From: Paenibacillus antarcticus
Lineage (GTDB): Bacteria > Bacillota > Bacilli > Paenibacillales > Paenibacillaceae
Length of the DNA stretch: 64,000 nt
Assembly (NCBI RefSeq): GCF_001637225.1
Contig: NZ_LVJI01000014.1
Span: 186,001 to 250,000, forward strand
Direction: 5' to 3'
The stretch's first letter is position 1. Every line of letters starts with the position of its first letter. A model generated the notes under the pieces. The model was not told where the DNA came from, ran no database searches, and saw only the letters and a program-made list of their open reading frames with translations. A program made the translations under genes and the position numbers. Positions 18,610 to 27,570 of the stretch are shown piece after piece.

Positions 18610-20390
18610 CAGGATATCTCCCTCGTATTATTGGCCAGTTCTTCATCATCCGGTACAATAATCAAAGGCAATCGAATCCTCACCTTTGTTCCCTGAGGAT
18701 AATTAGGCTCATATTGCAATCCGTAACGTTCGCCATAGTGCAATTGAATCCGTCTATGCACGTTCCTATTTCCCATACCACTAAATTTATAAATAGGTGT
18801 GCTATCATCAGACTCAGTCATCGCATCTTCTGGCATACCTGCTCCATTATCTGAAATAGTAATGATCAAATCTTCTTCTTCCGTTTTAATGATAATATCT
18901 ATTCTTCCTGGATAATTCACTTCTTTCAAACCATGAATAATACTATTTTCCAGAATCGGTTGTATCAATAGCTTCAACAAATAATGCTTAGAAAGTTCAC
19001 TATCTATATCCCATTCCAACTGAATAGGTCTACCAAAACGTATCTCCATAATATAGAGGTAATGCTTTAAGTGTTCAACTTCTTCCGCTATTGTTGTGAG
19101 TAGTCCCCCCCTATTAAATGAGGAGGCCAATAAATTAGTTAGCGCATGTGTCATATTTCGAATGTTATCCGCTTTGCTGATTAGAGCCATGTATTTGATA
19201 GTATTTAAAGTATTGATCAGAAAATGGGGGTTAATTTGAGACTGAAGCGCGGCAAACTCTGCTTTTCGCTTCTCTACCTCTTGCCTCTTATGCTGATCAA
19301 TTAACTCCTGAACCTGATCAGTCATCAGATTAAAGGATTGGCCTAAGCTTACCATTTCCAAGCTTCCTGAACCCGTATACCTGCTCTTTAAGTCTCCTTC
19401 GGTAACACGAACCAATTCACGGATTGGCTTGGTGACAATGGATACAAAATAAAAGGAAATGAGTACAAAAGACGAAATGATCAAAATCGCAAGAATCCAT
19501 ACAATTGAATTAACATTCCTGTAATTTCCCATCAAATCCGAATATGGAATAATTTGTACGATATACCAATTTGTATTTTTTACTTTAGCATAAGTCATCA
19601 ATTCCTTGCTATTCTCTATATCACCAATGAAAGAGCCTTTAACATCTCGTCCAATTTCTGTACGCAATTTATACGGGATCAAATTTCCTCTAGTCGTAAT
19701 TGTATTTGATGCGATAATTTCACCATTCTCATTTACAATATGTAGAACTGATTCCGAATTATCACGTGATTGCAGGATCGGATCGAATGTGCCACTTTCA
19801 AATGTAAACAGGATCATCTCCAGTTTATTCATTTGATTGGTATCACTGGGAGAGAAGGCAGTAGCCATCATATATGGACTATAATTACCGTAAATTGCAT
19901 TGGGTAACATGCCCAGGAAATTCGCAATATCAGGTGTTCTTAGGGTTTCACTGTACCACGCTTGTTGACGAATCAAGGTCTGTTCATTCATTAAGTTTTT
20001 CAAATAGGAATATGTTACTCCATTATCAAAAAGAAAGTTGACCGAAAGAACACGGCCCGAAACGGATGCTGTATACTTTTCTATCACAACTTCCAACTTA
20101 TTATTGGCTAATTGTTTCTCAAAACCACTCTTATTATGTACATCAGATATCGCTAATTTCACATCCTGATCCAAGCTGATCGAAGCGAACAAACCTTCCA
20201 TCCGATTGATTTCCTGACTTACGGAATAAGCAACTGCTTGTGATGTCTGTAAGGATCGCCCCGTATTTTGCTGGAGAATATCTCTTTCATATATGTTTAA
20301 TATGAACGTGCAGATCAAAATAACCGGTACGATAACAACTAAAATAATAAACGATCTTAATATCGTGGACATACGCAATTTTTTATGCAT
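18609..20390 (-). CDS. YesM-type sensor histidine kinase
   Basis: 593 residues. Transmembrane helix (about 12-32), extracellular sensor region (about 33-290), second helix (about 291-313), HAMP linker, His_kinase domain with phospho-accepting His in QSQINPHFLINTLNTIKYM, and an HATPase domain with NSIIHGLKE (N box), ISDNGAGMP (G1) and FSGMGNRNVHRRI. ATG at 20390 follows AAGGAG. It overlaps the solute-binding-like gene by one base and probably phosphorylates the AraC-type regulator at 15243-16883. The location suggests sensing of glycan products or another envelope ligand. Confidence 0.95.
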   Translation of the reverse strand: MHKKLRMSTILRSFIILVVIVPVILICTFILNIYERDILQQNTGRSLQTSQAVAYSVSQEINRMEGLFASISLDQDVKLAISDVHNKSGFEKQLANNKLEVVIEKYTASVSGRVLSVNFLFDNGVTYSYLKNLMNEQTLIRQQAWYSETLRTPDIANFLGMLPNAIYGNYSPYMMATAFSPSDTNQMNKLEMILFTFESGTFDPILQSRDNSESVLHIVNENGEIIASNTITTRGNLIPYKLRTEIGRDVKGSFIGDIENSKELMTYAKVKNTNWYIVQIIPYSDLMGNYRNVNSIVWILAILIISSFVLISFYFVSIVTKPIRELVRVTEGDLKSRYTGSGSLEMVSLGQSFNLMTDQVQELIDQHKRQEVEKRKAEFAALQSQINPHFLINTLNTIKYMALISKADNIRNMTHALTNLLASSFNRGGLLTTIAEEVEHLKHYLYIMEIRFGRPIQLEWDIDSELSKHYLLKLLIQPILENSIIHGLKEVNYPGRIDIIIKTEEEDLIITISDNGAGMPEDAMTESDDSTPIYKFSGMGNRNVHRRIQLHYGERYGLQYEPNYPQGTKVRIRLPLIIVPDDEELANNTREIS

Positions 20391-20458
20391 AATGGCTCCT
20401 TGATTCGCAGGAATGTGGCAACGTCATCGTGTCTCCTACTTGGATGCAGTCCCTTTTG

Positions 20459-21010
20459 TCAGTCTTCCAAACTCATACTGATTGCATTGATAATGACACC
20501 GTCTGGCAAATCTTCCTTCGACACACTAATAAGGGCCCTTACAGAGACTTGCCCTTTCATTTCTTTATCCGAATTATTTTCATTACTCACTGGAATTACC
20601 TCGATTGTTAACGTTGGATCATCCTCTGTATATACATCCGGTAATCTTAAAGATTTAATCTTAAAACCCTCTGTTACAGATTCCTTTTTTCCAATACTCA
20701 CACATATGTAATATGTTGTTTGCGTTTCTTTAACAATAAATCCGCCAGGAACTGAATTCTTATAATCTTCATAATTCTTTATTATTTCTTTTGGTAGGTC
20801 TTCCACATTACTCGACTCCCAAGTAAAACGCGAAGAATACTTTGTATATACGAGTTGTTTGTAAGGAATACTCTTCATACTTTTATTAATAATCACTTCT
20901 GTTTTTGTATTTGCGGATGGATTTTCATTCCCCTTTAATTCTGTGCTACAAGCTATCTGTAAACCCAACAGAATGATGATTACACATAATCCAGGCAGTT
21001 TCTTAAACAA
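20459..21010 (-). CDS. Lipoprotein, possibly PrcB-like
   Basis: About 183 residues. TTG at 21010 is preferred because it stands seven bases after AGGAGG; the earlier TTG at 21016 touches the site. The N-terminus is a lipoprotein signal with lipobox LQIAC. The C-terminal part (PGGFIVKETQTTYYICVSIG... VSVRALISV) resembles PrcB C-terminal domains by eye, which is uncertain. It lies about 70 bp upstream of the kinase gene and in the same direction, so it may be part of that transcript. Function unknown. Confidence 0.75.
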   Translation of the reverse strand: MFKKLPGLCVIIILLGLQIACSTELKGNENPSANTKTEVIINKSMKSIPYKQLVYTKYSSRFTWESSNVEDLPKEIIKNYEDYKNSVPGGFIVKETQTTYYICVSIGKKESVTEGFKIKSLRLPDVYTEDDPTLTIEVIPVSNENNSDKEMKGQVSVRALISVSKEDLPDGVIINAISMSLED

Positions 21011-21057
21011 TGACAATCCTCCTTAATATCTAACCACATTTATATTATAAGTAATAC

Positions 21058-22170
21058 TTATTTCCGCTTCTTCCCAGCATCAATATCCTTCGATTCAAGT
21101 CCCTCCCAAATGTTAGGTAGATCGACTTGCTCAGGATGTTCAAAGACCAAAAAAGCTGTTGGAAGATATCGTTCACCATACTGAGACGATGGATTATTCA
21201 CAATCTCATTATCCTTTACCAACACGGTAGAGGATCCTCCATCCAAATTGGCTGCAATCACAGCGTCGTGCTTAAGTAGAATTTGTTGCACATCATACAA
21301 GTTCGCGCCTACACTTCCCACCTGTCTTCCATCAATGACAACAAATAATATCGTCCCATCCGCGCGTTGGCCCATAGCCGTTCTTGGTGCAAACCCCCAA
21401 CCTTCGCCTGCATTCTTAATAAGACCTTTCCCGTTGACTATCAAACGCGGCTGGAATGTAACTGCCTCTTGAACACCGAGTTCTGTTAATTCTTTAAGCG
21501 TGTAATTACCCGCAATCATTTTCCCTAATCTATCTAGACCTACAATCTGTGTGCTCTTCTTTCCCCCACTGCCGTTATAATATAGCTGTCCTTGCGAAAT
21601 AACGACACCAATCGGCTTGAATCCGTTCCCTTTCCCATTGGGATCAGCGAATCCACCCCCATTGACTCCAGCAATCGCTCCAGTTCGCTTAACCATATCA
21701 GATACCTTTTCCCCGATACCCACTTTATTCGGTATACCTAGACGGACTTTCGTTGGATCATTGACGATCATGACATATCCGGTATATCCACTACCTGTAA
21801 TATTCTCAATTTCGACTAGTGGCTTTTCCTTCTCTTGCACAACAGGTTGAATGTTATGTGTATCTACCTCATCTCCCATTTGCTCAAACCGGACATTATA
21901 TTCCGTCACCCTTGTCTTCAATTCATCTTCTCCAATAATATACTTAGCCATATCACGATGTTGGGTAGTTATAAAAGTATCTGCAATCAGATAGCGTAGG
22001 TTTTGAGCTGAAGGGGCAAAATACAACCAACTACCGGCAGCAATAAGCAATATAAATACACCCAGAAACACCCTAGTTAATATATAGAAGAACGACTTTT
22101 CCTTCCTCTTTTTGTTTGTCTTCATCTGTCGGCGCACTGTTGAACGCTTGGGTAATGATGATGGTTCCAC
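21058..22170 (-). CDS. Phosphodiester glycosidase (NAGPA-domain) membrane protein
   Basis: 370 residues. GTG start at 22170 after GGGGAGG (spacing about 11; an alternative ATG exists at residue 16). Short basic N-terminus, one membrane helix (about 28-50), then a NAGPA domain (about 130-350) with family motifs GVNGGGF, GFAPRTAMGQ and AANLDGGSS. Proteins of this family cleave or modify GlcNAc-1-phosphodiester and teichoic-type polymers, or act in exopolysaccharide metabolism. It faces the outside of the membrane. It is at the upstream edge of the glycan locus; membership in the same regulon is possible but not shown. Confidence 0.88.
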   Translation of the reverse strand: MEPSSLPKRSTVRRQMKTNKKRKEKSFFYILTRVFLGVFILLIAAGSWLYFAPSAQNLRYLIADTFITTQHRDMAKYIIGEDELKTRVTEYNVRFEQMGDEVDTHNIQPVVQEKEKPLVEIENITGSGYTGYVMIVNDPTKVRLGIPNKVGIGEKVSDMVKRTGAIAGVNGGGFADPNGKGNGFKPIGVVISQGQLYYNGSGGKKSTQIVGLDRLGKMIAGNYTLKELTELGVQEAVTFQPRLIVNGKGLIKNAGEGWGFAPRTAMGQRADGTILFVVIDGRQVGSVGANLYDVQQILLKHDAVIAANLDGGSSTVLVKDNEIVNNPSSQYGERYLPTAFLVFEHPEQVDLPNIWEGLESKDIDAGKKRK

Positions 22171-22306
22171 TTCTTTCTTTGCCTCCCCGTCTTCTCTTCC
22201 AGATAATCCCTAGAAAATTATGTAATATCTTTTATAGTAGACGTAATGAAGAGAAACAAAGTTTCAATATTTTAACTATTACTATTAAATTTACCTTAAT
22301 AAATGA

Positions 22307-22333
22307 GTAAAAGGACAACGTAACACGTTGCCC
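22307..22333 (-). terminator. Terminator after methyltransferase gene
   Basis: Hairpin GGGCAACGT / ACGTTGTCC followed on the minus strand by TTTTAC. The rest of the 22171-22436 gap is AT-rich with no gene seen. Confidence 0.6.
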
Positions 22334-22436
22334 TGAACTGTGACCCGAATCTTGACCTCTCATTCACATACGACATGTGCTCACTCATTGATGTCTTTCT
22401 GAGTGTTTATATATCTTTTACTTTTCCTTCCCCTTC

Positions 22437-23144
22437 CTATCTCCCTTTGATTATTTTTAACATAGCGTTTGCCTTTGCCTGAAACTCATAGGATGCGTCA
22501 ACTTCTTCAACGATGCATCCCATGTCTTCTAGATATTTCACTAACTTATCTAAATGTTCATATCTTTTCCCTTCCAAATCCACTAAAGGAAAAATACGAA
22601 TTTCTTCTTTAGTCACTCTTAATAACTCATTTAACGTTGTTATATGAAATTCATAATCTAAGCGCTCCGCATATGTAAAAAGGAAATGAGCAGATAGAAG
22701 AATATCGAATTCTCCATCTTTAAACGGTAACATAGGTAACGTTACAGGAATGTACCGCTCACTAAATTCTTTCATATCATTAGTACAATCATTTAAAGCG
22801 CTTTGACGATTGTTTCTGAGACTGTTTATATCCTTGAAATAATCCCATATATACTTTTCTTTTACGTTCTCCAAGTGTTCCATTGTATGTATTATATCTT
22901 GTAGTCCTTTATTTACTAAGTCTTCCTGAGCGTGATAATAAGCAATATCACATGCTGTAATATCTAATCCTAATTTGTTACCTATTGCTGTAAAAGAACA
23001 TGCTCCTGCTGGACAATCCAGTATTTTCTTACCTTTCAACTCGTCCTCTGATAGAGAAAACATGTCTAGATATTCCTTATAACTCCTCCCTATAAAAACA
23101 ATTCTTTCTATCTCTAATTTAGTCCTCTGCTCAGCTCTACTCAT
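22437..23144 (-). CDS. Class I SAM-dependent methyltransferase-like protein
   Basis: 235 residues. Motif I region is KKILDCPAGACSFTAIGN, followed by ITACDIAYYH (motif II acidic position) and a DILLSAHFLFTY strand typical of Rossmann methyltransferases. ATG at 23144 follows GAGGTG. The substrate is not evident. It stands alone, with a terminator after it. Confidence 0.75.
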   Translation of the reverse strand: MSRAEQRTKLEIERIVFIGRSYKEYLDMFSLSEDELKGKKILDCPAGACSFTAIGNKLGLDITACDIAYYHAQEDLVNKGLQDIIHTMEHLENVKEKYIWDYFKDINSLRNNRQSALNDCTNDMKEFSERYIPVTLPMLPFKDGEFDILLSAHFLFTYAERLDYEFHITTLNELLRVTKEEIRIFPLVDLEGKRYEHLDKLVKYLEDMGCIVEEVDASYEFQAKANAMLKIIKGR

Positions 23145-23191
23145 CTAAACACACCTCTTCATTTTATTAATAAATTCATAACTAATGATCT

Positions 23192-23614
23192 TTATTCTAT
23201 GTCCACATGTGGACAGCGAATTCTTAATTCATTTAAGAACGTTTCTTGATCTATTGGAGATACATGAACAAAATCAAATTTGCCGTATTTAATTTCAACT
23301 CTGTGACTAGAGGTAGCCATACTCGACATCCAAGATCGAACCGGCTTCACATGAGTAATGCTGTCGTATGATATAGATTTGGTTAACGGGCCCATCCGAA
23401 TGAACAATTCTGTTTCTAATAACTTATAGACTATCCCCAACCATATCCAAGCCATGAAACCAGCCATTCCCATGGAAAATAAGAAAAAAATAATTCCACC
23501 AATAATATTGGTACCCTCTTTCAAAAGTGGAAGCACACTTGCAAAAGCCAATATAGCGATACTAAACCACACGGTAATCATTAACCAAAGGTCTCTTTTC
23601 GTAATAAATTTCAA
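23192..23614 (-). CDS. PH-domain membrane protein
   Basis: 140 residues. TTG start at 23614 behind GGAGGG. Two membrane helices (about 8-30 and 37-60) are followed by a short bacterial PH-like domain (about 65-138: LFIRMGPLTKSISYDSI ... KPVRSW). Conserved in Firmicutes with no known function; the role cannot be told from the context. Confidence 0.7.
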   Translation of the reverse strand: MKFITKRDLWLMITVWFSIAILAFASVLPLLKEGTNIIGGIIFFLFSMGMAGFMAWIWLGIVYKLLETELFIRMGPLTKSISYDSITHVKPVRSWMSSMATSSHRVEIKYGKFDFVHVSPIDQETFLNELRIRCPHVDIE

Positions 23615-23725
23615 GGGAATTCCCTCCTCTTGTCTGAACCACGAAACATAGATTTTGCATAATGATTTTCTAATAATATATTAGGTTCCATTAAATGGAA
23701 ACAATGAATATTATTCCTCCCTCGG

Positions 23726-24286
23726 TCAAACTTCCATTAACCGTGTCATTACTAGTAACTTACTTAGTGTTCTCCAATTGCGGACTGTCACCGGCCCGCC
23801 AAGTTTATGTAAATGATTCGCAAGCTTCGAGTTCCGTATACTATTACGGAATAATAAATAGACGTCTCGCCCTTCAACACAATATTCATCATTAATGCTG
23901 CTATATACGCTTAGCCCGTCAATAGCTTCTTGAACCGGTACTTCTACCAACATAGCGACATAGAGACTCTCTCCTACAGATGTTGCCTCTGCTTCCGCAA
24001 GAACATCTTCCGAGAACGGGCAATGATTGATAATCCGCTCCAATTCCGTAGCCGTTCTCAGGATCACATTGACTGAGAATCCAAAAACCGTTTCAATTTC
24101 ATTTTCGATTTGTTTGACTAATGGCTCCTCTAGCTGATTGGATTGAAACAAAACATTCCCACTTTGGATATAGGTCTGAACATATTGTAACCCCATCGTT
24201 TCGAACATTTGCTTTAACACTGCCATTTTAATCATATTCTTTCCACCAACATTAATTCCTCGTAGGAACGCGATATACGTAGTTAT
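23726..24286 (-). CDS. DUF1697 protein with apparent ATA start
   Basis: About 187 residues. The family's conserved N-terminus (TTYIAFLRGINVGGKN) is present in frame, but its first codon, six bases after GGAGGG, reads ATA (24286). The first standard start is ATG at 24235, which would remove the conserved LRGINVGG strand. Either ATA initiates poorly or the start codon has been lost by a G-to-A change. The rest of the domain is intact (KQMFETMGLQYVQTYIQSGNVLF, RNWRTLSKLL). Function of the family is unknown. Confidence 0.75.
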   Translation of the reverse strand: MTTYIAFLRGINVGGKNMIKMAVLKQMFETMGLQYVQTYIQSGNVLFQSNQLEEPLVKQIENEIETVFGFSVNVILRTATELERIINHCPFSEDVLAEAEATSVGESLYVAMLVEVPVQEAIDGLSVYSSINDEYCVEGRDVYLLFRNSIRNSKLANHLHKLGGPVTVRNWRTLSKLLVMTRLMEV

Positions 24287-24459
24287 TTGACACCCTCCTT
24301 ACCCAGATCCTAATTTTCCTTCTTCACCTTGAATATCCATGTCCAATTTAAGATTTTATATTTGAAACATTAAATCAATTCAATTATACAAAACAGGGAG
24401 GGCGATATACAATACTTTGGTATCCACCCTGTACTTCAATTGTATCAACTCATTTACCA

Positions 24460-24488
24460 TTGTAGTCATTAGTTATGACTGCTATAAT
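24460..24488 (+). promoter_or_regulatory. Promoter of the AAC(3)-like gene
   Basis: -10 TATAAT (24483-24488) and -35 TTGTAG (24460-24465) with 17 bp between. It would give a leader of about 115 bases before the coding start. Confidence 0.6.
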
Positions 24489-24523
24489 ATTCAAAACATT
24501 CCATTTAAAACAACATAAGGGCT

Positions 24524-24559
24524 ATGCTTTTCTGGCAATCTCGGAGACAACCCACATGA
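24524..24559 (+). CDS. Candidate 11-residue leader peptide MLFWQSRRQPT
   Basis: Short ORF after AAGGG (close spacing) whose last codons and TGA run through the 5' arm of the following terminator hairpin. This geometry is that of ribosome-mediated attenuation upstream of resistance genes. No experimental basis here. Confidence 0.35.
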   Translation: MLFWQSRRQPT

Positions 24560-24576
24560 CGAATAGGGTTGTTTTT
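24547..24576 (+). terminator. Attenuator hairpin upstream of AAC(3)-like gene
   Basis: ACAACCC / GGGTTGT stem with a 12-base loop followed by TTTTTGTGTTTTG, 37 bp before the coding start and downstream of the promoter. A terminator inside the 5' leader would make expression conditional. Confidence 0.6.
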
Positions 24577-24612
24577 GTGTTTTGTTTTATATTGATAATG
24601 GAGGGTTTAACC

Positions 24613-25416
24613 ATGACAATAACAAATGAGACAAGAGTCATTTTAACCAAAGCAGATCTAATCCAACAATTCAGGACCTGTGGACTAGCAGAAGGGCAGA
24701 CTATATTTGTTCATACATCTTTAAAAAGTCTGGGATTTGTTGTTGGTGGCGCAGAAACAGTAATACGCTCACTTCTTGAAATCGTAGGAGAAGAAGGTAC
24801 ATTAATGATGCCCTCTCAGACATGGAAGAATCTCGACCCATCCACGGGCGTACATTGGGAAGAACCCATAGATTGGTGGCCTATAATTCGTGAACACTGG
24901 CCCGCCTATGATAAAGAGATTACACCTGCCATTAGTATGGGTATTGTGGCTGACATGTTTAGAAGCTGGCCTGGGGCATACAGATCTGACCATCCGGCAA
25001 GGTCAATTGCAGCTGTCGGTAAACATGCGGAATATATAACAGCAAATCATGATTTAAGCAATATTTTTGGGATCAACTCTCCTGTTGATAAATTGTATGC
25101 CTTAGATGGATATGTACTGTTAATAGGTGTCGGATATGATAAGAATACCTCCCTTCATTTAGCAGAGACAAGAGCAAACTTTGCATCAAAAATTTTTACA
25201 GATGAAAGTAGCGCGATCATGATAGACGGAAAAAGACAGTGGATAACTTATCATACTCAAGCCGTCGATGATGCAGATTTCATTCAATTAGGTCGTCTTT
25301 ATGATGAAGTAAACAACATTGCAATTCATAAAGTAGGTACCGCGGAGGTACGCTTCATGAAACAAAGACCATTAATTGATTGGACTGTTGATTGGATGGA
25401 AAAGAATAGAGAGTAA
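24613..25416 (+). CDS. Aminoglycoside N(3)-acetyltransferase family protein
   Basis: 267 residues. ATG at 24613 after GGAGGG; a longer in-frame reading from 24475 runs through the leader and lacks a ribosome site. AAC(3) family features: IFVHTSLKSLGFVVGGAETVI, EGTLMMPSQTW, SDHPARSIAAVGKHAEYI and GVGYDKNTSLHLAE with the conserved histidine. The family transfers acetyl from acetyl-CoA to the 3-amino group of aminoglycosides; many chromosomal members (YokD-like) have other or unknown substrates. It is one of two genes on the plus strand and sits behind a leader-peptide attenuator, which supports an inducible role. Confidence 0.88.
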   Translation: MTITNETRVILTKADLIQQFRTCGLAEGQTIFVHTSLKSLGFVVGGAETVIRSLLEIVGEEGTLMMPSQTWKNLDPSTGVHWEEPIDWWPIIREHWPAYDKEITPAISMGIVADMFRSWPGAYRSDHPARSIAAVGKHAEYITANHDLSNIFGINSPVDKLYALDGYVLLIGVGYDKNTSLHLAETRANFASKIFTDESSAIMIDGKRQWITYHTQAVDDADFIQLGRLYDEVNNIAIHKVGTAEVRFMKQRPLIDWTVDWMEKNRE

Positions 25417-25426
25417 TTAAGGTTAA

Positions 25427-25476
25427 GAACAAAAAAGATGAGAATCACGAAGGATAACCTTCGTGGTTCTCATCTT
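25427..25476 (-). terminator. Terminator of the asnS-dnaD unit
   Basis: Nearly perfect 19-bp stem (AAGATGAGAA... / ...TTCTCATCTT) followed on the minus strand by TTTTTTG. It may also stop the converging plus-strand transcript, although that side has no T-run. Confidence 0.85.
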
Positions 25477-25496
25477 AAAGATCCGAACTAACTCTT

Positions 25497-26198
25497 TTAG
25501 CCTCTACCGGTACTACGGAATTTTTGTGTATAGGCCTTAGCATCATTTACATTCTTGACGCGATTGCGGCTCCATTCCAGTAGAATACGGTCAATATAAC
25601 GGAAATGAACCTTCCCAGCAAATACAGCCTCTTTCAAAGCCATAAGAATGAGTTCGTCAAGGTATTTGTCTTGATCTAGCCATCCCGATATCGTCTCACA
25701 TTCCATCGGTGACAATGGCCGTCCAAATTCCTTCTCGAAAATGGTAAACATATTACGTTCAGCTTCAGGCTCACCTGCAGCTGATATGGTTTTTTCACGT
25801 TGAATAGACGCTTGCTTAGCCTTATTCTTAGCATCATTTGCCATACATATGCTTAACTTATCATAGAGTCCGGAGACATTATAACGTTCATATTGTATAC
25901 CATTTTCTTCATCGAACTCTTCATCAATACTGAGAAATCCATCCTTCATGAGCTTCTGTAGAGTCAAAGAAATGGATCCTGTCGTTCCCCCTGCAAGTTC
26001 CTGCATATCTTCCAATGTAGGGAACTCTTTATGCTCTACCTGCTTAAAGGACATCAGATGCATTAACAATACTAATTCATTGTCACTTAGCTTCAATCTG
26101 CGGTAGTAACGAAACAGCGCATAAGGTATAACAGCTACCCCTGATCCCATTCCTGATGAAGCTCCTTCTGCCCATGTTCTCCATCCATTATTATCCAT
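25497..26198 (-). CDS. dnaD: DNA replication initiation protein DnaD
   Basis: About 233 residues. ATG at 26198 is eight bases after GAGGTG. N-terminal winged-helix region (LKLSDNELVLLMHLMSFKQ, then LAGGTTGSISLTLQKLMKDGFL) and C-terminal DnaD/DnaB2 domain (FEKEFGRPLSPMECETISGWL ... HFRYIDRILLEW). DnaD helps DnaA-dependent loading of the replicative helicase with DnaB in Firmicutes. It follows asnS closely, as in Bacillus. Confidence 0.95.
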   Translation of the reverse strand: MDNNGWRTWAEGASSGMGSGVAVIPYALFRYYRRLKLSDNELVLLMHLMSFKQVEHKEFPTLEDMQELAGGTTGSISLTLQKLMKDGFLSIDEEFDEENGIQYERYNVSGLYDKLSICMANDAKNKAKQASIQREKTISAAGEPEAERNMFTIFEKEFGRPLSPMECETISGWLDQDKYLDELILMALKEAVFAGKVHFRYIDRILLEWSRNRVKNVNDAKAYTQKFRSTGRG

Positions 26199-26215
26199 GA
26201 GCATCACCTCTTAAC

Positions 26216-27511
26216 TTAAGGATAAAGACGATACAACGTACGTGGGAATGCAATCGTCTCACGCACATGATCAAGTCCACAAATCCATGCTACAGTACGC
26301 TCTAGACCCAGACCAAATCCAGAGTGAGGTACTGATCCATATTTACGTAAATCCATATACCATTGGTATGTCTCTAATGACAAGTTATGGTCTTTGAAAC
26401 GTTCTTCAAGCAACGCTTGGTCATCAATACGTTGCGATCCGCCAATAATCTCACCATATCCTTCTGGTGCAATCATATCAGCGCATAATACGACTTCTGG
26501 TCGCGTAGGGTCAGGCTTCATATAGAATGATTTGATACCTACAGGGTAGTGTGTGATGAATACGGGTTTGTCATGACTCTCAGCGATTGCCGTCTCATGA
26601 GGAGCACCGAAATCATCACCCCAAGGAATTTCGAAACCTTTTCCATGTAGAAATTCAATAGCTTCATCATAAGTAATTCGAGGGAATGGCGCTTGAATCT
26701 GTTCCAACTTAGAAATATCTCGACCCACTGCTTCTAGCTCTGTACGGCAATTCTTAACCACAGATTGTACAACATAACTAATAAAGTTTTCTTGCACGCG
26801 TAAACTTTCTTCATGATCTGTAAAAGCCATCTCAGGCTCAATCATCCAGAATTCAATCAAATGACGACGTGTTTTAGATTTCTCTGCACGGAAAGTAGGT
26901 CCGAAAGAATATACTTTTCCTAACGCCATCGCTGCAGCTTCCATATATAACTGGCCACTTTGAGTTAAGTAAGCATCCTCATCGAAATATTTCGTATGGA
27001 ACAGGTTTGTTGTTCCTTCCGCAGATGTCGGAGTAAGGATCGGTGGATCAACCAATGTAAACCCATTTGTATCAAAAAACTGACGTACCGAACGAATGAT
27101 TTCCGCACGAATAATAAGAATCGCACGTTGTTTGTTAGAACGCAACCATAAATGACGATGATCCATTAAGAAATCCACACCATGTTCTTTCGGAGTAATG
27201 GGATAGTTCTCCGTGATATGTATCACTTCAATCCCAGTGACAGACATCTCATAACCAGATGCGCTACGTGGTTCTTCACGAATGATCCCTGTTACATACA
27301 GCGAACTTTCTTGTGTAAGACTCTTAGCAGCATCCCAGACTTCTTCGCTCACTTCACTCTTTACGACTACACCTTGAATATAACCGCTACCATCACGTAG
27401 TTGTAAAAATTGAATCTTCCCACTTGATCGTTTGTTATTGATCCAGCTTCCAATGGTCACTGTTTCGCCAACATGCTTAAATACATCACGAATCACACTT
27501 TTGTTGGACAT
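26216..27511 (-). CDS. asnS: Asparaginyl-tRNA synthetase
   Basis: 431 residues, the normal length for bacterial AsnRS. N-terminal OB-fold anticodon-binding domain ([23 protein letters not shown]), then class II core with motif 2 ([25 protein letters not shown]) and motif 3 ([16 protein letters not shown]). The absence of an aspartate-type insertion and the SAEGTTNLF motif favour Asn. ATG at 27511 after GAGGGAGAG. No T-box is seen in the 59-bp upstream gap. It charges tRNA-Asn in the cytoplasm. Confidence 0.97.
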   Translation of the reverse strand: MSNKSVIRDVFKHVGETVTIGSWINNKRSSGKIQFLQLRDGSGYIQGVVVKSEVSEEVWDAAKSLTQESSLYVTGIIREEPRSASGYEMSVTGIEVIHITENYPITPKEHGVDFLMDHRHLWLRSNKQRAILIIRAEIIRSVRQFFDTNGFTLVDPPILTPTSAEGTTNLFHTKYFDEDAYLTQSGQLYMEAAAMALGKVYSFGPTFRAEKSKTRRHLIEFWMIEPEMAFTDHEESLRVQENFISYVVQSVVKNCRTELEAVGRDISKLEQIQAPFPRITYDEAIEFLHGKGFEIPWGDDFGAPHETAIAESHDKPVFITHYPVGIKSFYMKPDPTRPEVVLCADMIAPEGYGEIIGGSQRIDDQALLEERFKDHNLSLETYQWYMDLRKYGSVPHSGFGLGLERTVAWICGLDHVRETIAFPRTLYRLYP

Positions 27512-27570
27512 GCCTTAATCTCTCCCTCATTGACTGACCTTCGATATTATATATTCAGGATAAAGAACAA

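Noticed and set aside
24475..24612. 46-residue N-terminal extension of the AAC(3)-like protein
   Set aside because: It runs through the promoter-proximal leader and terminator; ATG 24613 has GGAGGG and matches the family start.
27512..27570. T-box or other leader upstream of asnS
   Set aside because: The gap is only 59 bp with no stem or terminator.
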